From contig NC_135563.1 in assembly GCF_964340395.1 (NCBI RefSeq), positions 8,991,575-9,055,574 on the forward strand: a DNA stretch of 64,000 nucleotides. The letters are read 5' to 3'. The position numbers and the translations under genes were made by a program. This DNA is from Glandiceps talaboti. Its lineage: Eukaryota; Hemichordata; Enteropneusta; Spengelidae. The stretch's first letter is position 1. Each line of letters opens with the position of its first letter. Shown piece after piece: positions 46,011 to 58,299 of the stretch. The notes under the pieces are model-generated. The model searched no databases. It was not told the origin of the DNA and worked only from the letters and a program-made list of their open reading frames with translations.

Positions 46011-46205
46011 CGTACGTACGTACGTACGTACGTACGTACGTTTGTATGTATGTATGTATGTATGTATGTATGTATGTATGTATGTATGTACGTACGTACG
46101 TACGTATGTATGTATGTATGTATGTATGTATGTATGTATGTATGTATGCATGCATGCGCGTGCGTGCGTTCGTGCATGTCTGTCTGTCTGTCTGTCTGTC
46201 TGGAT
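45608..46205. repeat. Compound microsatellite palindrome plus duplicated right arm
   Basis: (AAAC)n, then (GACA)n, CATGCACGAACGCACGCACG, (GCAT)n, (ACAT)n, (ACGT)n; then the mirror complement (TATG)n, (CATG)n, GCGTGCGTGCGTTCGTGCATG, (TCTG)n. The right arm and its unique flank (GGATACATGATTTATTATGCC) recur about 316 bp further right (46140-46243). The frames over it up to 253 codons are repeat translations. Confidence 0.95.
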
Positions 46206-46243
46206 GTCTGGATACATGATTTATTATGCCTGTATCACTACTG

Positions 46244-47609
46244 AACACGTGCTGATTGCTATAATACAGATGGTTTCCTTGTGAACATTCATCATTTGAT
46301 GATGTTCGATGCAATTGTTTGCCTTAGTTCGTTGTGTAGATGCCACATAACGTACATGATATTATCAAAAATGTCTAAAAACAAAAATGAAAAGCATAAA
46401 AGAGAAAGTGAAATTGAATGTTTCTCGATAATCGCGTGTGGGATATATGACGATTGGTGATGACATTATTCATCACGACCAATTTAATACAACATGACAG
46501 TGTCTTTATTTTCCACACGAGTGTTCCTGTCACTCTAAACCTTCCATCAATTGCACCAAATGAATCTGTCTTTGGCAAAATAATTGTCTCTGTCGCGATA
46601 TTGAAAGAGACTGTACTTTATTTACTTGTGATAATCGAACGGCCATGTAATATGCTTGTCTATCAATCGTGAACCTGGCCCTTCAGTGGAGAGTCATTGA
46701 GTCGACAAAAAGTGGGTCACATCATGAACAATACAGTGGCATCCTAATCGCCATTGATAGTATGGTTAACACAGTCAACTGCTAGCGAAGCGATATTTCT
46801 TCAAATGTGAAAGTTTACTGTTTGCTTATGTTAATTACAAACAACGTTTAGCTAAATTTTAGTTCTTGGTGTACACATATTTCATCGATGCCATTGCGGT
46901 CATATAGCATTTAAAAGCCTTGCAAATTGGCATGGTCTTTTAATGCATTGCCAGACTCGCAATCAACAGTAGTAACATTCACTAAAACTTTTCAAATCTA
47001 TAACATGAAACACGGAATTACAAGAGCACCATAAAATGAACAACACGCTGCTTTACTTATCTTAAAAGCTTTAACAAATCCAACGCAAGACATTACTTTT
47101 ATCTCGATAATGAGTTACGTAAAAGTCGTCTACTATATCATATCGTCTTCGAGGATGTCAGTTTATAAAAGCATCTGATAGCATCCAAAAGTGTACATGT
47201 GTGCAGTTTCTCTGAAATCCATATGCCCATTAGGAGATTAGTACATAAAGGTAAATAAAAATCCAGTGAATATTACTAGATGAGATAAGTGAAGAACAAT
47301 TGCAGTAAACTTATATTAGGTCTATGATACCTTCCAGAAAACGTATCTCTACCATCTACTGTCCGAGGCAACTGGTAATTACTTTCCTTCTTTTTACTTA
47401 AAAGTTCAAATGTCATGCGTGTTCATACCTCAATGGTATTACATTGTTCATTTTGATTTCCTATTAAGAATGTGTTTAACTTTTAACAAGTAATTTGCAT
47501 AATTAATGAATTTCGGTAATTAAGCAATATATATGGTAAGTAGTCAAGCTTTAAATAGTGATTCACGTGTGTCAGGGGGTTATTATTTTGTAGTCTGTAG
47601 GATCAACAG

Positions 47610-47611
<2 letters not shown>
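46244..47611. other. Intergenic, nothing recognised
   Basis: AT-rich unique sequence with no gene, RNA or repeat that I can support. Confidence 0.4.

Positions 47612-47640
<29 letters not shown>
47612..47640. repeat. (TA)n microsatellite at the edge of a retroelement tail
   Basis: About 14 dinucleotides immediately left of the hammerhead-bearing repeat. Confidence 0.9.
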
Positions 47641-47890
47641 GGAAGTCAGTGGTAAGATTTGTCCGTACAGTGCTCGATACGTCTGCACGCAGAGCGGAGT
47701 ATATGTTGAGGGTAGAAGAAAATCAAGTCGGGTTTTTCGTCTCTACAAGCCTGTTTCGTGAGTAAATCACTCGTCAGGAGATGTTGATGTACATCACCTA
47801 ACGTAATTACTAGAATGTTAAAACAGCAGATGTTACCGTGCTTCGAACGTGCCAAATGTAGCTCACTCAAGCTCACGCTTCTCAAATTGA
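47641..47890 (-). mobile_element. Probable Penelope-like or retrozyme tail with hammerhead ribozyme
   Basis: A non-coding block bounded on one side by (TA)n and holding a complete type I hammerhead core. Hammerheads of this kind are known from the terminal repeats of Penelope-like retroelements and from retrozymes. The open frame through it (79 codons, minus) shows no protein family. Boundaries are approximate, since only one copy is present. Confidence 0.6.
47738..47784 (-). ncRNA. Hammerhead ribozyme, type I, minimal stem III
   Basis: Reading the minus strand: TCTC (stem I, 47781-47778), CTGACGA (core, 47777-47771), GTGA-TTTAC-TCAC (stem II hairpin, 47770-47758), GAAA (core, 47757-47754), CA-GGCT-TG (2-bp stem III, 47753-47746), TA (cleavage site, after 47744, GUA triplet), GAGA (stem I, 47743-47740). 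All invariant positions CUGANGA and GAAA are present, stem II pairs 4/4, stem I 4/4, and a further C-G pair follows one mismatch. It would self-cleave the RNA at a defined end. Activity is inferred. Confidence 0.8.
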
Positions 47891-48779
47891 TAATTTCCTT
47901 TGCCGTCGAACACTAATTCCTCTGTGTGTCCAGTTGTATGGCAGGCCTCCTCAAAAATGTCGTGACACATTGACATTTGCATAAAGCACCTTCAATTTGA
48001 AGTCGTAAAAGGAGATAATGATATAATACGGTCATTAGACTCACAAGCACTCTCGTGACCTCTTTGGTATTGATAGAATTACGTTTCAATTCAATAACAT
48101 TGTGTGGAATGTCACAACTATTTTTCCTCATTCAATTGATTCATTTTAAAAAAAAGTAGCTTAAGTTCAATCCCACCATACAAAATTCACCAACTGATAG
48201 TTAATAGTCAAGGGACCCCTTTTAATGACAATAATAATTTACAGGTACCCTGACATATACTTCAAGACAGTACATGTGAATACAGCCCCAATGTAAAGCT
48301 TTCCTGTGTAACGCGTCATCAAATACCCTAGGCTGTAATTTGCGAAATTTGCTTGGATACGTCACAAAGTTGTTTGAAAAACGCCGTCGATGCCAAACTT
48401 CAAAGAATGATTTGCTATGTCTACTGCAAGGGTCTGGTATTTAATACTGGATATTTGACAAGGTTTATGTTCTAATCAGCATTAGAGCTTAGCTAGAGGG
48501 TATGAACACACATGACATTTGGACTTTTAAGGAGAAATGAAGGATATAAATTACCAGTTGCCTGGGACACTAGATGGTGGAGACAATTTTTCTTAGAAGT
48601 TACTGTAGAACTAAAATTTAAGTTTCCTGGTAATTATTCTTCACTTATCTGATCGGGTATTATTTACTGAATTTTCATTTGCCTTTACCTATGACACTTC
48701 AGAATACCAAAATATGTATGAAAATCAAGGTAATATAATGTACAGTCGTGCAAAGAGTATTGGACTGCTGGTTTTTATC

Positions 48780-49015
48780 ACCTTCAAACTGTGTGTGCAA
48801 TGAGATACACAATAGGTATATTTAGATACAATGTAGGTAAAATTAGATACACTGTGTTAACAAATAGACACATAGTTTTACAGTGAGATGCAATGTATGC
48901 ACACTTTAGATACAATATCGATACAACGTGTGTACGGTGAGACACAATGTGTGTAATCTTGATACAATGTATACATAAATTAGATACATTGTATGCACAG
49001 TAAGGTTTGAACTAA
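48780..49015. repeat. Minisatellite, about 35 bp unit
   Basis: The core TTAGATACAATGTATGCACA recurs about six to seven times with variation (TAGATACA-TGT followed by an A/T-rich or GTGAGA spacer). Confidence 0.8.
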
Positions 49016-49255
49016 AAGAACTGCATAACATTAGATGCAATGGGCATAATCACTGCGAGTATATATCAGTCAATACATATGCCATGTACCTGAAGGAGGA
49101 AAAAAAGAAGAAGAACAATTCTTATCGGCCGAAAACCAATATCATAATGGAAATCGTTGTAGTAATAGAGCTAAAACCACTCAAAGCTCGACTTTTATTA
49201 TCGTTCCTCGGCAAGACATAACATAGTGGCGCTGACAGATAACGTTCTTCGTGAT

Positions 49256-49567
49256 ATGATTTCAGACTCTAGGGACATACTATACAATCCATCGGATGAA
49301 CCAACTACGTATAGATTGTGTGAATTAGCGTTGTTCCTTGAAGAGATGTCAAACTGGTTGAAGATTCATGCTGTTTTTGTAGTTAGTTACTGCTGTACAA
49401 TTGCTGTTAACGTTGTAGCACAAATAACAGGATTGAAAGTGATACCTTACGTGATGTTACTAGTAATGAAGCTATTCAAATGGTTTGTAGTTTTGTTATT
49501 TCAGTGGTTTCTATGGTTATGTCACAGGAATGGGTTTGGAAAGTTTACTTTCAAGGACATATATTAG
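49256..49567 (+). CDS. Unrecognised ORF with two membrane segments (candidate exon)
   Basis: An ATG-started frame of 103 codons to TAG. The first 30 residues are polar; residues about 38-62 and 66-90 are hydrophobic (for example IHAVFVVSYCCTIAVNVVAQ and VMLLVMKLFKWFVVLLFQWF). I do not recognise a family. The frame stays open upstream to a possible acceptor (GCTGACAG at 49231-49238), so it could be a last exon. No donor, partner exon or poly(A) signal was identified. A chance frame in AT-rich DNA is the main alternative. Confidence 0.25.
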   Translation: MISDSRDILYNPSDEPTTYRLCELALFLEEMSNWLKIHAVFVVSYCCTIAVNVVAQITGLKVIPYVMLLVMKLFKWFVVLLFQWFLWLCHRNGFGKFTFKDIY

Positions 49568-49605
49568 GACACAACACTATGATTACAAGTTGCAGTAATG
49601 GTATT

Positions 49606-49975
49606 CGGAAAGGGGCTTGAATCACCGGTTTAAAATACACATTTCTTAGTCAACGCACATTTATCTTAATCAAAACACCCTCAGTTGAGTAGTTGCTATG
49701 GTCATGGTCATGGTTGCTAGAGACATCCATGCTTGTTTTGGAATACTTGATGATATCGTTGGGCCAAACATACGGTACTGACCTTATCATGGTATATGGT
49801 TGCCAAGGACGGGCTTGAATCACCACTTGAAAATAAAATTAAATATCTTAGCCAACGCATAGTCACATTTGTCTTAACCTAAACATCTCAACTAGTTTGT
49901 AGCAGTTGCAATGGTTTGGTCATGGTTGCTAGAGACATTTGGGATTGTTTTGGGAAAGCTCTTTTCATGGTATAC
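49606..49975. repeat. Direct tandem duplication, about 190 bp x 2
   Basis: GGGCTTGAATCACC, AGCCAACGCA, TGGTCATGGTTGCTAGAGAC and TTGTTTTGG appear in the same order in 49613-49740 and 49803-49960, diverged by about one fifth. Confidence 0.85.
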
Positions 49976-50098
49976 TACTAATCACATTCAATTAGTCAAA
50001 ACTACCTCAATTTAATTTGATATTGATCCAGTCATGGTTGCTTATGATGTCAGTGATATGTTTATGGAATTTACTGTTTAGCTTATTCATCATTAGGC

Positions 50099-50139
50099 AG
50101 TATGTATGTATGTATGTATGTATGTATGTATGTATGTAT

Positions 50140-50191
<52 letters not shown>

Positions 50192-50250
50192 ATGTATGTA
50201 TGTATGTATGTACGTACGTACGTGCGTATGCCTGCCTACCTACCTGCCTA
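50099..50250. repeat. (GTAT)n, (GT)n, (GTAC)n, (CTAC)n compound microsatellite
   Basis: Tetranucleotide blocks around a central GT tract. Confidence 0.96.
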
Positions 50251-51339
50251 CCTAAAATTTCATTTGTGCTAAATATCTAATAAATTTCTCGTGGTACGTA
50301 TCTCTGCGTTACAGATTTACGATGCTGCCATGGAAGCAAGTAAAGACTGTCACGATGTCTCCAGACTAGAAGATTAATGTTTGACTTCAAAAGCGTCCTA
50401 ATGTTATCATATCAAATATTAAAACAAGGAGGAAGATAAGAAAACCAGCGCATTATTTATGACACTTGAGATAACGTTTATGATTCAAGTTATATTGAAG
50501 TCGAATATTTTCCATAGTTGATAAAGACTATTTATAACATTCATCAATATTAACATGAACATAGCGCTAAATCACAGTCCTCCCTATCCTTTAAGTCAGT
50601 ACGGATCATGTACAGCCATCCCCATCCAGGTACTGCCATCATTCCCCATCCGGGCACTGCCAATACCATCTCCGAGTTCTCGTTATTAAACACTATATTA
50701 GGCTTCACATCAGTTGGAAAAAAATCCCTCCTCTGCAATCTTTTACTTTTCTCTTATCACAATAACCTTTAATCCTCCACTTCAAAAGAAAAACTGTTAA
50801 AGGTTGCCTGAGCCACTGAACCATAAAATCTCAACCACTGTTACTGCAAGAGTAAAAATTGTGATATAGAGCAAATAAAAACAATCTATCTTAAATAAAG
50901 CAAACATATGGCCATTGGCATCAACACTTTAAAATGTTCAGTGACAGCTGCTAGGGCTTTGTACATGAATTCAGAAACTCAATTCCCCTTAAAAAGTGAT
51001 AAAAACTTTCCAAGCGCGCAGGAATCAATTGAAAAATATGTTTTCTGCCATCATGATAGATAATAAGACATTATCCTAACACTTTGATGGAATACTATAG
51101 TTATATGGCAGATTTGATTCACAAAAGAATGTAATAATTCTCAAATCCGTCATTTCAATGTAGAGCAAACTGTTGAAGACAGTGGAATGCATATGTCCAG
51201 AAATTTAAAATGTATAAATGCTGTGAATATAGAACATAAATGGGATATAATTGTGTCTTTATGTCGTTTGACCTTGATACCACTAATGTCTATGATATAA
51301 CAAGGAAAGACAAATATCTCTTAAATCAATGGTTAACAA
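50251..51339. other. Intergenic, nothing recognised
   Basis: No gene signal. A short tandem of GGTACTGCCATC-type sequence occurs at 50628-50665. Confidence 0.4.
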
Positions 51340-51740
51340 TCACTTGGTTTATTTATGATATGCATATATGATCAATAAATAAGATGCATATCTCTATATG
51401 ATGTGTATAGTTCTCTATATAATGTACACAATTCTTTATATGATGTGCTAGTTCAGTATATGATGTGTATAGTTTTTATATGATACTTTATATGATATAC
51501 TTTGTTATATAACATATATGCATCTTTACTTGGTATGCTCACTTTTCATATGCTGTCCATACATCTGTATATGATATGCAATGATCTTCATATGATATGC
51601 ATTTATAGTTATACAATATGCATATATTATTAGTTGGTGAGCATACAGATAAAATATGCACATAAGTGTCATATGATAAACTATGCACATAGTATGCTAA
51701 AGCTTTGCAACATAAGCGCATGATATAATAAACTGTACAC
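51340..51740. repeat. Degenerate minisatellite, about 27 bp unit
   Basis: TTTATATGATGTGTATAGTT-type units repeat with variation, densest at 51390-51620. Confidence 0.75.
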
Positions 51741-51774
51741 ATAGTAGGATTAAATTTATGCATCACATGACATG

Positions 51775-51812
51775 TGTGTATGTATGTATGTATGTATGTA
51801 TGTATGTATGTA

Positions 51813-51858
<46 letters not shown>
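51775..51858. repeat. (GTAT)n then (GT)n microsatellite
   Basis: About ten tetranucleotides and about 20 dinucleotides. Confidence 0.97.
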
Positions 51859-51859
<1 letters not shown>

Positions 51860-52445
51860 TATAATGAATTAAGTGGTTAATGCAAGCTATATGGTGTTAC
51901 ATACAATATTAAAATGTTTGATATTATGGCTGATATATCTTGTGTGGCAGTGACATTTACTTTGGTGACATGTTTATGACACACTCTACTATTGTTTTGA
52001 ATATGAATGCAAACATCTACATGCGATATATGAACTATTCAGATCATATGTGATACATTTATTATGACATTCATCAAAGTCATCCTCACCAATTTAAAGA
52101 ACCATGTTTGTCTCTTAGAAATGTATAATCTATTCGAGATAAGATGTGACATCTCTGCATGGTAAGATCTTCCTCAGTGAAAGACAATTTTCATCTATGC
52201 CTCAGTCCAAATGTAAAGATGACATTTGCTTAAAAAATTGCCAAGCCTAATTTTGTTCATAATTAGAGCACTGCTTCAATTGTGTTCCTATTTATAATAT
52301 CAGAATCTGTCTCTTACAGTTTCATAATTACAGTGTCTCTGACTATTATGCTTGTGGAGCACCCTCTCCACCCAGTAGGGTGGTCATTTTTTATGCAATT
52401 TTGGTTAAATTGAAAGTATGGCTTGTATTGAATATGTATATATTA

Positions 52446-52590
52446 TGATGTATGTATGTATGTATGTATGTATGTATGTATGTATGTATGTATGTATGTA
52501 TGTATGTATGTATGTATGTATGTATGTATGCGTGTGTGTGCATGCATGCATGCATTCATGCATGGATGTGTGTGTGTGTGCATGCATGAT
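52446..52590. repeat. (GTAT)n, (GCAT)n, (GT)n compound microsatellite
   Basis: About 21 GTAT units then GT and CATG patches. Confidence 0.96.
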
Positions 52591-53341
52591 GGCAGCAAAA
52601 TCTCATGAAAACCCAATCATTAGAAAATTCAGAAAATTTATAATTTATTAGAAAACGGTCCTTTCACTTATCTTTCGTTTCCATTGTGGGCATTACAGTA
52701 CTTTGAGATAGACATGCAATATAAAAGCCAGGCCTTCACTACCATTATCAATATTTATGAGCTAAGACAGTATTTTGAATTATTTGTACACGTTGTAACG
52801 AGACATCGTCAAATTTTCATGACATCCAACTAAGGAGAAGTACCTTAAGGGCAACAAATATATTTGATATCTTGCGTAGTGCAAGGTGATGACTATGTCT
52901 GTAAAGGTGTGCTTGGAGTATAGGATTCGTGCCACCGTAATAAATATCATGATAATTTCTCTCGCAAAAAGCACTATCAAATTAAATTGTTTTGCGAACT
53001 ACATAGTAGTAGGCCATTAGATTGAATTATGTGTTTATGCAGGCTTTTTTTTATGAAAGATTAATTGTGACATTAATCTAAAAGGCTTCAAATGTCCCAT
53101 CACGAAGGCATGATGCGGATTCTACGCCCATGTTATCAGGTGTAATCTTTCTTTCAAGAACTTGACCTTTGACCTTGACTTAGAGAAACAAGGGCAATTA
53201 TCAGTATCAATCCATTTCTTGCATATCACAGACGTTGTAGTATGTATTAAACTTCTTTTAAACCATGTAGCCATTCAGTCCCATAGAGAGGGAAGTATTT
53301 GAGAGGGGAGGGTACCATCTAAGGAGACTTGTTCTTTGTAT

Positions 53342-53421
<80 letters not shown>

Positions 53422-56400
53422 AACATTTGTTAACTGTTGTTTCTCTTACTATGTAACTATCGGAAAAAAACCCGAAAGATCCGGAATCCATTATTTTACA
53501 TTTATTCCCACATGCAGAGATGATAGAATCAAATTTACAATATTTAATCAGTGCTCTTAAATCGAACTTTAGTATTTGTCTGTGTAGTATGCCTGTCGGG
53601 AATGGAAATTTTAAGCTCCACATTTGTACAACTTACAATCGTATACAGACATATGCTATACGGAATGCATTAATGCCATGACTTCTAACATGACCTATCA
53701 GTTTACCACTGTAGTATCGTTAAATACCGCTAAGAGCCATACGGAAATTGAAAGTTCCATACTCAGAACCTCTAACTTTAATGGCTGTTTTGAATACAGG
53801 GTACCATGTGGAGCTTTGCACATGACGACGTAAAAAACACACTTTTAGTAGGCATGACCCACGAGATAACGACTTTAACCTGCAATGTATAAATCCGACT
53901 TGCTGTGGCTGACTTCAAGAACATTGGCAATCACGACTATCAGAGTTGATCAAATATTTCTACAATACGTTCCACTGCACTGGGTTAATCTATGGTAGAA
54001 AAGAAATGAAAAGGTCTTCGAGGCTGATACAAGTAAGGTCATTGCTGTGACATGGTAGAAAACGGGATTGGTTTAACAAACCTCAACTTCAAAGGTTACT
54101 TGACAGTTAACAAGATGTATGTAGCAGGCTTCTTTCACTCGCGTGCTTATTTGAAGATACAGTCTGAATTTGCCAAAATGAGACGGATATTAAATACCAG
54201 TAAGTAATAAATTCAAGATGATTTGTTTCCAATTTTTAATATACGCCGTACGAGTTCAGAATAATAGAGAATTCTCACCAATGAATTGTGATAGATAGTG
54301 AAGAATACAGAAACAAAAACACAGGTTTGATAAATTTATCAAATGTATAAAATAGTTGTTATATTATCAATAAAAACACACTGAATGAAAGCGTGAAGTT
54401 AAAATAAAAATATGAAATTTATTTGAGAGTTTTTACACAATAGCTCTGAAAATAGTCGTGTGATAAAAAATTGATTTAGCCAATGATTTTTATGAATGCA
54501 TGTTGTCGGGGTGTATTTTATTGATAGAGGTTTGTATACGATTCGTGTTATTTGCGGTGAAGTTGGCGTGACAATATTGAGATCTCACTAATAAAAACCA
54601 GATATGAATGTTACTGCTGATACCGATAAGCAGTTCACACTTGTATTGCTGTAGGGAATAAGCGTGAGTTTTCTTTTTGCTAAAGCAAACGTGATAACTA
54701 AAAGGTTTAGTTTACACAGTCTTTTTGACACTAATCCTGCATCGTGCCGTCACTGTAGTAGTTTTTTTTGTTATACCCGAGGCGATTACACATTCTTTAG
54801 TTGATTTTGAGTGAGGGGTTTCATCGCAAAAAAAAAATTAATTATCTTCATCTCAGACATTGCAGTAACTACGAAGATTAATAAATATATATGGATTTAT
54901 GAAATAGGTTTGTCCTGTGATATATAATATATAAGAAATTCCTAAATCATTTGGTAACGAGGCATGTCATATATATAATTCTTCGTCTTTTCTATTTTCT
55001 GCGATTTTGTGTTATCAGTGATAAGGAAACTTCTAATCTTTCAAGCTACTTTCATGCTGAATTTGTTTACCCGATGCAAATGTATTGAAGTATACCTGAT
55101 AAGCTATGGTCACAAATCGCATTCATTTGCATTAGATAACAACACACTACCGGATCAAATATCTTTCCTCTAATTTCGAACGACCGACAGGTTATTTGAA
55201 TTAATAACGAACGATATCACGTGATGGTGGAATTAATTGTTGTCGCTAGCATGATTTATGTTGTTTTCCTAACTAAAGATTGTCCGAAGATAAAGAAAAT
55301 TAAATTGTGCTCTATAAGGACAATCCTTCTCTTCCCTGTCTCAATATACTGAATTAGATCGACTTAAAACTTTGGACAACGAGTATATTGAGATATTGAG
55401 AAATTTCAGTTTAAATCAGTGTGTTGACAAAACCAAAGAAGGTAATGTGTCATGGACGAGTAGCCTTTCATAGGAGTAGCTTTTACAAGTACAGTAAAGT
55501 ACACATTAGCTGTTATTCCTAAATCCTTTCCATCCATACAAAATCAAAGTGGCGATCCTTTCTATGTACCGGGTATCAGAGTGACCCTATTTCTTTTTCT
55601 GTTTCTCATTACCCGACCGACCTAAATTGTGAGCTCCGACAGAAAAAAAAATACACCCGCCTTAATATTTTGCGTTAAGGCGCCCTCTCTGGCATAATTT
55701 AGCAAGTGCCGACGGCTGTCATGGCAGCGGCGACGACACTTGTTCACGAACAGAAAATTTCTTTCATGACGGAAGTTATTCAACTGCGGGGGGGGGGGGT
55801 GAGAACATGCCAATTGTGTAGAGAAGCTGGGAAAGAGCCATTGGGGGAGGAAAAGGAGAGGTAGAGAAACATGAAGAAGACGACTTTACCTTTTCAGTTT
55901 TAAAACCAATCGACCGACCAACCCATAGTTGCTATGAAAAAATAATGAGAAGCATTAAAAAAAATAGGGTTACCCTTAGTGTATTCAATCCTAAGGATAA
56001 ACCCCTGCCCTGGCAACATAATACAAATGAAAGCCTAGGGAAGAAGCTTATATTCGAGCAACCTCGTAAATCTATTCAACTTAGTGGCACACTTCATGTA
56101 TACGTACGGTCGTAATGGTTTGCTCTAATATCAGGGAATTTGAGATTTCAACAAAGTACAAAAATTATCCAAAAAATAAAGTTACCTCCTACAAGTATGT
56201 ACTATGACTTCTCACTTTCAACTTTGCATGTTTGAGTTGACTTTGAAGACATCTGATATAATAGTATTTCTCTTATATATGTGAAAAAAAAACCCAGTTG
56301 CTATATTTTGAATCGTTATCAAGATAGAGAGCCGGCTTTATACAGTGAACTTCGAAAAAATAAATGGACAAATAGCCAACCGTTCTTAAAAGTAACATAA

Positions 56401-57063
56401 CATGCAGTCAGACGTCTCAATAGCGAACGACTTGTAAGTGATTGACAAGTACATGGTCGTGTAAGTGAATGACATGTACATGGTCGTGGATATACTAGGA
56501 AAGAATGTCTTTAGGAGGAGTTGATACATACGTACGTGACGTGACAATCAAATCAGTCAAAACTGCTCCCAGGAGTGCATTGAATAGAGGCTTGAACAGA
56601 CAGCAAAGAAAAGAAATCTTTTTATTAATTCCCATTGGCTCAACGCCATCATGACCTTATTATCAAGCAATTTCTTGTATGTTATTCTTGTTTTATATAT
56701 TTACTTCTATCATCAGATTTCACATAATATGAAAAATATATTTCATATATGTATCCATATTCCACGGTTATGTTATTAATACTTGCAATGTATTCCACTA
56801 AATGTACAGTAAGGGAAATGGAGCACGGATGCATAGTTGCCGAACTCTACATACAATATGTTGAAATCCGTGGCACTGGCCTTTGAGCAGGTATATTTTG
56901 AATGTGGCAGTTTATCAATATCTGCTTCTATCTATCATCAGATTTCATTTGATATCTACAATCTGTTAAGATTTTATTTTTCATAAACTACATTTAATGG
57001 TTAATTATTGACCCTACACTTTGTCCATAGACAGGTGTAAAAGCGACGACTCATTCAGTAGCC
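52591..57063. other. Intergenic, nothing recognised apart from (TTTA)n
   Basis: It contains the 53336-53420 array. No exon could be supported in the rest on either strand. Confidence 0.4.
53336..53420. repeat. (TTTA)n microsatellite
   Basis: About 21 units. Confidence 0.97.
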
Positions 57064-57412
57064 CTTTAATGTTGCCATATAGATGAGGATTCAGTATTTA
57101 TTTTTTTTTATCTATAAAACAATTTTATCATGACTTCCTACTTGAAAGAATCAATGTGAAACAACATAGACCAAGTCTGTGTTTGTAACTCAATACTTTG
57201 CAAAAAGCTAAACAATGTATAAAATGTTTGTTATTGTACGTACAATAACACAGATTTTACACGTAATCTTTTGCAATTTATTGCGTTACAAGCAAGGACT
57301 TGACATATGTTGTTTCACATTGATTTATAAAGTAAGAAGCCATGATAAATTTGTTTAATGAATTAAAAATCCAAAATAGAAACCAAATTCTCATCCATAT
57401 GGCCACTTTAAA
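57064..57412. mobile_element. Palindromic MITE, complete copy
   Basis: Left end TTTAATGTTGCCATATAGAT, right end ATCCATATGGCCACTTTAAA (inverted). Arms pair along most of the 350 bp: GAAACAACATAGACCAAG on the left with CTTGACATATGTTGTTTC on the right, and a central TATTGTACGTACAATA that is itself palindromic. Same family as 6087, 23835 and 24195. TTTAA at both edges may be the target-site duplication. Confidence 0.85.
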
Positions 57413-57838
57413 GTCTAACAATCAATCACTTTCCCATCACAAAAACACATATATCAACAAAAGTAGACTTTCAACAATCTTTGAATTTTGAATTATGCTA
57501 CTCAAAGAGATGGAAAGGCCAGTTGTTCATATTATTCAATAGACTTTAAACTGTGTTCAGCTTTAGTTATTAGATTTTCACATGATTCACCTTGACATGT
57601 AAAGAATTTCAGAGATAAATGAATTAAATATATCGATCATGCTGGATATAATCAGAAGTGTGCATTTTGATGTGTTATTGCAATTATGTTTCCAGATCGA
57701 TTTATCGATCCTTCGATTCAGTTGGAAGTCTTTTACTTCGAAAGGTAAAGGCATTTCTTGCGTACACATGTGCCAAATTGATGGCGACATGAGAAATGAA
57801 CACGTGCAGCTGACATTTGATGCTGATAAACAAAGTTA

Positions 57839-58026
57839 ATAAAAATCGCTAAACGGACTGACATCGGTAGCAATCAAAGCTGTATTGTGTGGATAATGAT
57901 TTGTGCATGTGAACTTCATTCCAGCATAATAACTGACATTGTCTTGCATAGCTAGGACATCGGTACCGCTTCTGTTTGTGCGCTTTGTTACCATAGTAAC
58001 GTTTCCCCTGTCCACCACCAACAAAT
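57839..58026 (-). CDS. Candidate terminal exon of an unrecognised secreted or membrane protein
   Basis: An acceptor (GATTTGCAG at 58036-58028) opens a frame NLLVVDRGNVTMVTKRTNRS continuing to DVSPFSDFY and a TAA (57838-57836). About 62 residues with sequons NVT, NRS and NVS and two cysteines (FTCTNHYP has one) suggest an extracellular segment. I recognise no family. Two more minus-strand open stretches lie upstream (58322-58537 and 59345-59660) but could not be joined with clear splice sites. Real exon versus chance frame is unresolved. Confidence 0.3.
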
Positions 58027-58299
58027 TCTGCAAATCAAATTTGTTCTTGATTATTTTTTTTCATCAACAAAAACTGCACATTAAATTAACCATGAAAGTT
58101 GTCATGGAAACAGATGGGATAAAATGCGTGCAGACTCTGTCGTAATGAAATCGTATCATAGTGATGGAACGGTAACACATATGGAAAAATTGAACTTGGT
58201 ATTAAAGAAACGTGGTCATCAAGAGTGCATGTGGGTGACAATTTGAGGTAACACATGTACAGATCTAGCACGTACGCGTGTTCAAACAGAAGTCGTACG

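Noticed and set aside
45458-46314. Several long frames (up to 253 codons) on both strands
   Set aside because: They consist of HTYI, CMYV, QTDR or LSVC repeats from microsatellites; no non-repeat domain is present.
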